A stretch of 7,872 nt of DNA from CADEED01 sp035701825 (lineage in GTDB: Bacteria > Pseudomonadota > Gammaproteobacteria > Steroidobacterales > Steroidobacteraceae), in contig DASSRK010000042.1 in assembly GCA_035701825.1 (NCBI GenBank), forward strand, positions 1 through 7,872. Direction: 5' to 3'. Position 1 is the stretch's first letter. Each line of letters starts with the position of its first letter. Positions 1-6,941 of the stretch are shown in pieces. The notes under the pieces are model-generated. The model saw only the letters and a program-made list of their open reading frames with translations, was not told where the DNA came from and ran no database searches. The position numbers and the translations under genes were made by a program.

Positions 1-99
1 CGTCAACGCCGCCGTCAGCGTCGTCTTGCCATGGTCGACGTGGCCGATCGTGCCCACGTTCACGTGCGGCTTGGTACGTTCAAACTTTTCCTTCGACAT
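1..99 (-). CDS. tuf: Elongation factor Tu, N-terminal fragment (partial, cut by window edge)
   Basis: EF-Tu is the cytoplasmic GTPase that delivers aminoacyl-tRNA to the ribosomal A site. Only the first 33 codons are in the window. They read MSKEKFERTKPHVNVGTIG followed by HVDHGKTTLTAALT, which contains the EF-Tu P-loop GHVDHGKT. The ATG at 99-97 is supported by an AGGAG Shine-Dalgarno sequence on the minus strand nine bases upstream. The gene follows fusA by a 39-bp gap with no visible terminator or promoter, so it is probably the last cistron of the str operon. The remainder lies outside the window on the left. Whether a second tuf copy exists, as in many proteobacteria, cannot be seen here. 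Confidence 0.97.
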   Translation of the reverse strand, partial: MSKEKFERTKPHVNVGTIGHVDHGKTTLTAALT

Positions 100-138
100 G
101 ACAATCAGCTCCTGGAAGAGGTCTGTGGGTTTAACTAA

Positions 139-2226
<2,088 letters not shown>

Positions 2227-2249
2227 TTCTCTCTCGAGAACTCACTGGA

Positions 2250-2729
2250 TTACCAGCGGTAGTGAGCGAATGCCTTGTTGGCCTCTGCCATGCGGTGCGT
2301 GTCTTCGCGCTTGCGGACGGCGGCGCCGCGGTTCTCGGCGGCATCCATCAGCTCGTGCGCCAGGCGGAATGCCATGGACTTCTCGCTGCGCTCGCGCGCG
2401 GCCTCGATGAGCCAGCGCATGGCCAGCGTCTGGCGACGCGCGGCGCGGACTTCCACGGGGACCTGGTAGGTGGCGCCGCCGACGCGGCGCGACTTCACTT
2501 CGACCACCGGCTTCACGTTGTCGAGCGCGGTGGTCAGCATGGCCACGGCGTCCGGGCCCTGCTTGCCGGTCTTCTCGACGATGCGGTCGATGGCGCCGTA
2601 GATGATGCGTTCGGCGGCCGACTTCTTGCCGCTCTGCATGACCACGTTCATGAACTTGGCCAGCATGTCGTTGTTGAACTTCGGGTCCGGGAGGATGTGG
2701 CGGACCGGGGCTTGTGCGCGACGTGACAT
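2250..2729 (-). CDS. rpsG: 30S ribosomal protein S7
   Basis: S7 is a primary 16S rRNA-binding protein that nucleates assembly of the 30S head and contacts the E-site tRNA. The 159-residue product has the usual bacterial length. It carries conserved S7 segments: an N-terminal MSRRAQAPVR, the LPDPKFNN stretch, GGATYQVPVEVR and the R-rich region around RRQTLAMRWL. It ends in AFAHYRW, typical of proteobacterial S7. The ATG at 2729 has an AAAGG ribosome site that overlaps the rpsL stop codon region, so translation is probably coupled to rpsL. The spacer to rpsL is only 12 bp and the spacer to fusA is 23 bp, marking an internal gene of the str operon. Confidence 0.98.
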   Translation of the reverse strand: MSRRAQAPVRHILPDPKFNNDMLAKFMNVVMQSGKKSAAERIIYGAIDRIVEKTGKQGPDAVAMLTTALDNVKPVVEVKSRRVGGATYQVPVEVRAARRQTLAMRWLIEAARERSEKSMAFRLAHELMDAAENRGAAVRKREDTHRMAEANKAFAHYRW

Positions 2730-2741
2730 AGCTAACTACCT

Positions 2742-3116
2742 TTACTTCTTCGCGCGCTTGGCGCCGTACTTCGAGCGGCCCTGCTTGCGGTTGTTGACGC
2801 CGGCGCAGTCGAGCGTGCCGCGGACCGTGTGGTAACGGACACCGGGGAGATCCTTGACGCGGCCGCCGCGGATCAGCACCACCGAGTGCTCCTGCAGGTT
2901 GTGGCCTTCGCCGCCGATGTACGAAGTGACTTCGTACCCGTTGACCAGGCGAACGCGCGCGACCTTGCGCATGGCCGAGTTCGGCTTCTTGGGGGTCGTC
3001 GCGTACACGCGCGTGCAAACACCACGCTTCTGCGGCGAAGCTCCCAGAGCGGGAACCTTGGTCTTCTCTTTGTTGATGCGACGCGGGTTCGCGATCAACT
3101 GGCTCGTTGTGGCCAT
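2742..3116 (-). CDS. rpsL: 30S ribosomal protein S12
   Basis: S12 sits at the decoding centre of the 30S subunit and influences accuracy. The 124-residue product is full length. It has the conserved TPKKPNSA segment (41-48) and GGRVKDLPGVRYH (84-96). Lys43 and Lys88, the residues classically altered in streptomycin resistance, are both lysine, so this is a wild-type sensitive form at those positions. Asp89, equivalent to the aspartate methylthiolated by RimO in E. coli, is present. The ATG at 3116 has GGAG seven bases upstream on the minus strand. It is the first cistron of rpsL-rpsG-fusA-tuf, and its own promoter and a leader hairpin lie in the 279-bp region upstream. Confidence 0.98.
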   Translation of the reverse strand: MATTSQLIANPRRINKEKTKVPALGASPQKRGVCTRVYATTPKKPNSAMRKVARVRLVNGYEVTSYIGGEGHNLQEHSVVLIRGGRVKDLPGVRYHTVRGTLDCAGVNNRKQGRSKYGAKRAKK

Positions 3117-3152
3117 GCTTACTCCGAGTTGATAACAGTGCGGATGAAGAAA

Positions 3153-3179
3153 ACCGGGCCGTATCGAGTACGGCCCGGT
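3153..3179 (-). terminator. Terminator-like hairpin in the rpsL leader (possible attenuator)
   Basis: A perfect 11-bp inverted repeat, ACCGGGCCGTA and TACGGCCCGGT, encloses a 5-nt loop. Read on the minus strand it is followed by TTTTCTTC, giving the GC-rich stem plus T-tract of a Rho-independent terminator; an upstream AAAA run could extend the stem. It lies 36 bp before the rpsL start codon and about 55 bp downstream of the predicted start site of the rpsL promoter. That position inside the leader fits an attenuator better than a simple terminator of the upstream gene. It could instead stop read-through from the upstream gene pair. The hairpin is read directly; its regulatory role is inferred. 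Confidence 0.7.
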
Positions 3180-3237
3180 GGTTTTATCCGCGATTTACGC
3201 CCTACCCGGGTTGGGGGTGGGGCGACAAAGGCGGGCG

Positions 3238-3266
3238 ATTCTAGGTATGTGACCGGGGGGTGTCAA
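3238..3266 (-). promoter_or_regulatory. Sigma-70 promoter for the rpsL (str) operon
   Basis: On the minus strand a perfect -35 box TTGACA (3266-3261) and a -10 box TAGAAT (3243-3238, five of six consensus bases) are separated by exactly 17 bp. Transcription would begin near 3231 and give a leader of about 115 nt before rpsL. It is the best promoter match in the window and suits a highly expressed ribosomal operon. It means that rpsL-rpsG-fusA-tuf need not depend on rpoBC read-through, in line with the terminator after rpoC. Confidence 0.85.
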
Positions 3267-3288
3267 CGCATTGCTGCGGCGCGTCAAG

Positions 3289-3386
3289 GACGGTGCCGGA
3301 GCATGCATTCCGGCATAACCCCCGAAACCCTCGTCCCGGCCCCCTGCCCTCAAGGGTTATGCCGGAATGCATGCTCCGGCACCGTC
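3289..3386. repeat. REPIN-like element: two inverted 33-bp palindromic repeats
   Basis: Two perfect 33-bp arms (3289-3321 and 3354-3386) lie in inverted orientation around a 32-bp spacer. Each arm contains its own smaller palindrome, GCCGGA and TCCGGC around an 8-nt GCATGCAT core (3295-3314 and 3361-3380). Paired inverted copies of a short palindromic unit in intergenic DNA are the architecture of a REPIN, a dispersed element mobilised by RAYT transposases. The element begins 9 bp beyond the stop codon of the gene ending at 3396, so in its transcript it would form a very stable 3' hairpin that may protect the mRNA or aid termination. No further copy is visible in this window, so genome-wide dispersal is inferred. 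Confidence 0.7.
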
Positions 3387-3395
3387 TTCGGCCCC

Positions 3396-5060
3396 TTATT
3401 TCTTCTTTTTCTTCTTGCTGCCGGGCGGGGGCGGGTTGACCTCGGCCTGCAGCGCCTCGGGTTCCATGACCAGGTCGCGCAGGGCGTAGTGCGCGGAAGC
3501 GCGCTCGCGCTCCGGGTCGTGGAACAGCTCGCCGGGGGCGAGGTCCACGGGCTCGCCGCGACCACCGGTCGTGTACGTCGGCGGGATGAACCTGAGCTTC
3601 TGCAGCAGCTGGATGCCGCCGCGCGAGCGGTACAGGCCGGTGTCGTTGCCGTCGGCCAGGTAGACCGACAGTGACAGCGCCGCGACCCCGCCGGAGCCCG
3701 CCTGCGGATTGCCGCTGCCGCTCCAGAACTTCTTGATGACCGGGCCCATCGTGAAGCCATTCTGGGCGGCGCCGTCCCATTCGACATCGCCGCCCTGGTG
3801 CACGGCCGCGGTCTTGTCGAGGCTGATCCACAAGATGGCGTCGGGCACGGGCTTGATCCCGAGGGAGTTGAACACCCCCTTGCGCACCGCGCTCGCCTTG
3901 GCCTCGTCCCGCTTGCCGGTCAACGGGTCGAACAGCCTGGTCTCCATCATGCCCTTGACCAGCATCTCCACCGCGTTCGGCGCATCGATGATTTCCCAGT
4001 TGAGCGGCGCGAGTTCCTGCTTGATCGAATCGACGAAGCGCTGCTGCACGTCCTTGGGCACGTCGAACTCGTCGGTATCGAGCGGGCCCAGCGCCACGCG
4101 GTGCACCGACTGCAGGACCTGCGCGCGCGGCACCAGCAGCGGCGAGCTCTTCGCGAAGGGATGCCCGGGCGGCGGCGGCGGCAGGGTAGATAGATCGATG
4201 CGCCGCGCGTTGATCATCGGGTCCTCGTCGCCGAGGGAGATCTCCTTCGGCGTGCGCACCAGCGGCAGCGTGGCGACGCGCGCGGCGCGGTCGATGCGCT
4301 CGGCGTCCTTGAGCTGGTCCTGGGCCCCGACGTAGCGGAACTCGTAGCCCTTGCCGGTCACGAACACGTGGTAGGCGACCACCTGCAGGCCGCCGTGGCG
4401 GCCATACACCACGCGATCCTGCTTGTTGACGATCTGCACCAGCAGCGACAGCGCGGGCACCGAACCCTGGGTGTCGGTTCCCATCCAGAACGCCGCGAAC
4501 GCGTTCTTGGGCGCCGGCCTGCCATCGGTGAGCTCGTGCACGCCATCCCAGTACGCGTAGTCGCCGCTGTACGGCGCGGCCACCGTGCGCAGGCGGATGT
4601 ACACGAAGCCGTCGAGCTTCTCCTTGCTGCCGAAGTCGCGGCGCGCGTTTTCCGTGACCGCCTTGTATACGTCGCGCTTCATCGCCCCCGTCGAAGGGTC
4701 GTACATGCCGCCGAGCTGCTGGTTGAACTTGTCGTAGATGGCCTGGTAGCTCGCGGGGGCTACCACCTCGAACTTCGCGGCCTGCAGGTACTTCATGACC
4801 GCGTCGGTGAGCGCCTGCTTCACCTCGTCGCGTTCGCGCAGGCTCGATGGCAGGTCGGTGATCGGCATGACGCCGAGGCGCTTCATGCTGGAGAGCATCT
4901 GGTCGCGCGTGTTGTCGAAGAAGCCGAGCGACTCGTCGGTCGGAATCGGCGGCGGCGGCTTGACCGGTGCCGTCTTCTTCTTGTCGGCGGCGATGGCGCC
5001 GGCGCTCAGCACGAGGCAGATGGCGACCAGCCACGCGGTCAGCTTGTCAGTGTTTCGCAC
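3396..5060 (-). CDS. Exported protein of unknown function with two tandem copies of one domain
   Basis: I do not recognise the family. The 554-residue product starts with a signal-peptide-like segment (hydrophobic about 8-23, likely cleavage near Ala24/Ala25) and then a Lys/Pro-rich linker (27-40). Two homologous halves follow. Copy 1 (about 60-270) and copy 2 (about 319-533) share in order: an R-x(4)-P strand (R61/P66 and R321/P326), MYDPSTG (119-125) and LFDPLTG (376-382), YWDG (170) and EWDG (427), VPALSL (201) and VAALSL (459), and GGLQVV (223) and GGIQLL (481). The spacing is a nearly constant 257-258 residues. A proline stretch (294-298) links the halves; the C-terminus is PPPPGS plus six lysines. 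The GTG start at 5060 is chosen for the GAGGA ribosome site five bases upstream and the signal peptide directly after it. It overlaps the preceding M48-like gene by 14 bp, so coupled translation is likely. A periplasmic or envelope location is inferred. No catalytic motif is apparent. Confidence 0.88.
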   Translation of the reverse strand: MRNTDKLTAWLVAICLVLSAGAIAADKKKTAPVKPPPPIPTDESLGFFDNTRDQMLSSMKRLGVMPITDLPSSLRERDEVKQALTDAVMKYLQAAKFEVVAPASYQAIYDKFNQQLGGMYDPSTGAMKRDVYKAVTENARRDFGSKEKLDGFVYIRLRTVAAPYSGDYAYWDGVHELTDGRPAPKNAFAAFWMGTDTQGSVPALSLLVQIVNKQDRVVYGRHGGLQVVAYHVFVTGKGYEFRYVGAQDQLKDAERIDRAARVATLPLVRTPKEISLGDEDPMINARRIDLSTLPPPPPGHPFAKSSPLLVPRAQVLQSVHRVALGPLDTDEFDVPKDVQQRFVDSIKQELAPLNWEIIDAPNAVEMLVKGMMETRLFDPLTGKRDEAKASAVRKGVFNSLGIKPVPDAILWISLDKTAAVHQGGDVEWDGAAQNGFTMGPVIKKFWSGSGNPQAGSGGVAALSLSVYLADGNDTGLYRSRGGIQLLQKLRFIPPTYTTGGRGEPVDLAPGELFHDPERERASAHYALRDLVMEPEALQAEVNPPPPGSKKKKKK

Positions 5061-6180
5061 GGAGTTCCTCGATGAAACTGCGGATGATGGGCGCGTCGAC
5101 AGCGTTCGGCGCCAGCGACAGGTATTTCTCGAAGGCGCGCGCCGCGGCGGCGGCATCGCCCTTGTCGCGGTACAGGTAGCCGAGTTCCTTGTGGTTCTCG
5201 ACCGGCGCGCCGGGTGCGTTCACGCAGGCCTGGTACGCATCGATGACCTGCTGCGTGATTTCCGAGGAAGTGCCGAGCTCGCGGTGATAGCGAGCCCGCA
5301 GGCATGCCGTATCCGCGGACACGCCGTGTTCGCGGTCGATGCGATCGAGCAGCGGCAGGATGCCTTCACGGCGCGCCCGGTCGAAATCGAGGCGCACGAG
5401 GTCGATGGAGAACTTCCGCGACAGTGAGCGCAACGGCTCGGCGGCATCGGCGGCCGGTGTCTTCGCGGCCGGATCCGCCAGCGCCTGCAGGGCGTTGGTG
5501 AGCTGCGTGCCGCGGGAATCGAGCCCCACGGCGTTCGACAGCCGATTCGCGCCCGAAAGACCCTCGGCTGCCAGCAGTTCCTTCAGGCGCTGCGTGGCGA
5601 GCGGCGCCTGCGCGATGTCGAAGCCTGCCTGGCGCGCCCAGCCGAGCGCGGTCTTGTCGTTGTCGAGGATCACCGCGGTGTAGTGCGCGTCGGCCTGCTT
5701 CGCCTCGGAGCTCGCCATCGGGAGCACGGCCAGGCCGCCGGTCGCCACGACGGCGAGTAGTTTGGCGCCCAGCAGCTTGCGGTTCTTCTGGTCGAGGCTG
5801 CCCTCGAGCGCGGTGTTCGGCGCTATGACGCCGGCGATTTCCGGTGCGATCAGCGACGCGAGCTGCGAGTCGTTTTCGAGGCGCGCGATCAGCCCGGTGG
5901 AGACGTAGGCCGCGCCGTTGCCGAGCGCGAACACGAACGGCATCTCCGAGCGGACGGCGCGGATGCGGATCGGGGTCGCGCCGGGCTTCTGCGCGGCGGC
6001 GACCAGGCGTTCGACGATGGAATCGAGGTAGGCATCCGCGGCGGTCGCGCGCGGATACTCTTTCTCATAGGCCGCTTCCTGGCGGTCGGCGTCGATGCCG
6101 GTGACGGGTGCCGAATGCACCGCAATCGCCACGCCCGCGAGCGCGGCGAGGCACCAGACCCGGGTCTGGATTCGTTCCAT
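5047..6180 (-). CDS. Exported M48-like (BepA/YfgC-type) protein with lost zinc site, plus TPR-like C-terminus
   Basis: The 377-residue product has a signal peptide (hydrophobic 8-21, probable cleavage after Ala24) and an M48-peptidase-like region. The segment FVFALGNGAAYVSTGLI (82-98), followed by LENDSQLASLIA, matches the family's 'N-A-F-A-x-P-G-G ... V-x-T-G-L-L ... E-L-A-x-V-x-A-H-E-x-x-H' stretch. At the zinc site, however, HExxH is replaced by PEIAG (113-117). The downstream ExxAD zinc motif reads AKQAD (160-164), with Glu159 one residue out of register. All three metal ligands therefore appear lost or displaced. A hydrophobic stretch lies at 137-155. The C-terminal part (about 312-370, with LGYLYRDKGDAAAAARAFEKYL) resembles TPR repeats, as in BepA. 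The ATG at 6180 has GGGAGG nine bases upstream; an in-frame TTG at 6237 lacks a site and would bury the signal peptide. The gene overlaps the next by 14 bp. A chaperone-like or regulatory envelope role is inferred. Confidence 0.85.
   Translation of the reverse strand: MERIQTRVWCLAALAGVAIAVHSAPVTGIDADRQEAAYEKEYPRATAADAYLDSIVERLVAAAQKPGATPIRIRAVRSEMPFVFALGNGAAYVSTGLIARLENDSQLASLIAPEIAGVIAPNTALEGSLDQKNRKLLGAKLLAVVATGGLAVLPMASSEAKQADAHYTAVILDNDKTALGWARQAGFDIAQAPLATQRLKELLAAEGLSGANRLSNAVGLDSRGTQLTNALQALADPAAKTPAADAAEPLRSLSRKFSIDLVRLDFDRARREGILPLLDRIDREHGVSADTACLRARYHRELGTSSEITQQVIDAYQACVNAPGAPVENHKELGYLYRDKGDAAAAARAFEKYLSLAPNAVDAPIIRSFIEELRAKH
5066..5070 (-). promoter_or_regulatory. Ribosome binding site fixing the GTG start at 5060
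   Basis: GAGGA on the minus strand ends five bases before the GTG at 5060-5058 and lies inside the coding region of the upstream M48-like gene. The reading frame stays open for 32 codons further upstream, but that extension is arginine-rich, overlaps the upstream gene in another frame and would place the signal peptide internally. The site therefore decides the start. Confidence 0.7.
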
Positions 6181-6189
6181 CAAGGCCTG

Positions 6190-6195
6190 CCTCCC
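6190..6195 (-). promoter_or_regulatory. Ribosome binding site fixing the ATG start at 6180
   Basis: GGGAGG on the minus strand lies nine bases before the ATG at 6180-6178. It supports the 377-residue form of the M48-like protein over the 396-residue reading that would begin at a TTG immediately after a stop codon. Confidence 0.75.
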
Positions 6196-6225
6196 AACAA
6201 TGCCTCGGCGCGCGACAGCTTGCCC

Positions 6226-6235
6226 GATCACCTCC
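6226..6235 (-). promoter_or_regulatory. Perfect extended Shine-Dalgarno sequence without an obvious start codon
   Basis: GGAGGTGATC on the minus strand is a 10-nt exact complement of the conserved anti-Shine-Dalgarno end of 16S rRNA. No ATG, GTG or TTG follows at normal spacing. A CTG at 6218-6216, 12 nt beyond GGAGG, would open a 12-codon reading frame (LSRAEALLGGRP) whose TGA overlaps the ATG of the M48-like gene as TGATG. This could be a leader peptide or ribosome standby site for that gene, or chance. The match is seen; the function is speculative. Confidence 0.3.
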
Positions 6236-6268
6236 AACTAGTCATGCGCGCGCCCGCCGGAACGTGAA

Positions 6269-6299
6269 TTGGATTCGCGTGGCGTAAATCTGCGATAAA
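6269..6299 (+). promoter_or_regulatory. Weak candidate promoter for the six-cysteine exported protein
   Basis: TTGGAT (6269-6274) and GATAAA (6294-6299), the latter preceded by an extended -10 TG (6291-6292), are separated by 19 bp, about 30 bp before the ATG at 6331. The match is partial and the spacing long. The 150-bp divergent region 6181-6330 must also drive the minus-strand gene pair, for which I could not find a convincing promoter. Confidence 0.3.
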
Positions 6300-6330
6300 A
6301 CGCCCCGGTTCGAATGAAAAAAGGCATCAC

Positions 6331-6870
6331 ATGAAGCGCCTCTCGGCATTCCTCCTCATGGCGATTCTCGGCGGCGGGTCGGCGCTGCCGGCAAATGCCA
6401 GCGGCTCCTGGTGCCCACCCGCGTCGGAACTCGAATCTATCCAGAATCCGGAGTGCGTGTTCAACGTACCCAAACGGGAGGCACGCGCGCGCAAGCGCCA
6501 GTGGTACGCCGAGAGCCGCCAACTCGCCCAGAAACTCACGGTGCCTTACCAGGACCTGGTGGTGGCCTACCTGTCGCGCGGCAAGAGTGATTCCCAGGAG
6601 CGCTACTGTCTTCAACTGTTCGACGAGAAGCCGGACAAGGCGCTCACGCGGCGCCTCAACGCCGTGAAGATATTGCCGCGCTCCTGTTACGGGCCGACCG
6701 TCTCGGTGGTGTACATCCATCGCATCACGCAGGAATCGCCGAATACCTTCAAGGTGCTCGGCGGCAGCTACTGCGGACCGCTCTGCGCCTCGCTGCACAC
6801 CACGATCATCACCCGCAACCCGGACGGTAGCCTGGCGGTCGGCAAACCACAGTTGATCTGGATCTCGTGA
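6331..6870 (+). CDS. Small exported six-cysteine protein of unknown function
   Basis: I do not recognise the family. The 179-residue product has a clear signal peptide: MKR, a hydrophobic core (about 4-19) and a likely Ala-Asn-Ala cleavage after residue 23. The mature part of about 156 residues has six cysteines (28, 42, 93, 119, 148, 152), an even number compatible with three disulfides in the periplasm. The last two form CGPLC, a CxxxC pattern and not the CxxC of thioredoxins. The first half is rich in Arg/Lys (about 48-63); the C-terminal part reads as beta strands (SVVYIHRI, HTTIITRN, PQLIWIS). The ATG at 6331 has AAGG six bases upstream. It is the only plus-strand gene, divergent from the M48-like gene and convergent with rpoC, sharing with it the terminator just downstream. 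Codon composition is like its neighbours, so recent acquisition is not indicated. Confidence 0.85.
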   Translation: MKRLSAFLLMAILGGGSALPANASGSWCPPASELESIQNPECVFNVPKREARARKRQWYAESRQLAQKLTVPYQDLVVAYLSRGKSDSQERYCLQLFDEKPDKALTRRLNAVKILPRSCYGPTVSVVYIHRITQESPNTFKVLGGSYCGPLCASLHTTIITRNPDGSLAVGKPQLIWIS

Positions 6871-6884
6871 CCACTGGATGAAAA

Positions 6885-6908
6885 AAGGCCGGCATTTCTG
6901 CCGGCCTT
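6885..6908. terminator. Bidirectional Rho-independent terminator between rpoC and the convergent gene
   Basis: A perfect 10-bp stem, AAGGCCGGCA and TGCCGGCCTT, encloses a TTTC tetraloop. On the minus strand, serving rpoC, it runs directly into TTTTTT, a strong terminator 33 bp after the rpoC stop. On the plus strand it is followed by the weaker CTTCAT after the stem's TT, ending the 6331-6870 gene whose stop codon is 14 bp before the stem. Confidence 0.92.
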
Positions 6909-6941
6909 CTTCATGTCGACGACGAATCGACGATCGACCTA

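Noticed and set aside
2742..3116. Streptomycin-resistance alleles in rpsL
   Set aside because: The two classical positions are the wild-type lysines 43 and 88.
3289..3386. CRISPR array
   Set aside because: There are only two repeats, they are inverted instead of direct, and no further units follow.
2829..3674. Plus-strand 281-codon frame across rpsL, its promoter and the inverted repeat
   Set aside because: It is antisense to rpsL and crosses clear regulatory DNA; no coding signature or homology is recognisable.
3241..5034. A 597-codon minus-strand frame overlapping the duplicated-domain gene, running through the inverted repeat
   Set aside because: It is Arg/Gly/Ala-rich low-complexity translation. 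The alternative frame has a signal peptide, ribosome site and internal repeat. Reading through the REPIN and the str promoter is implausible.
6181..6237. TTG start at 6237 giving a 396-residue M48-like protein
   Set aside because: There is no ribosome site before it, a stop codon immediately precedes it, and it would place 19 residues ahead of a good signal peptide. The ATG at 6180 has GGGAGG at correct spacing.
6331..6870. Thioredoxin or disulfide-isomerase identity for the six-cysteine protein because of CGPLC
   Set aside because: The spacing is CxxxC, not CxxC, and the surrounding thioredoxin-fold sequence is absent.
3289..6941. A transposon or genomic island explaining the block between rpoC and rpsL
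   Set aside because: No transposase, integrase, tRNA, terminal inverted repeats spanning the block, or target-site duplication was seen, and base composition matches the flanks. The inverted repeat at 3289-3386 is local.
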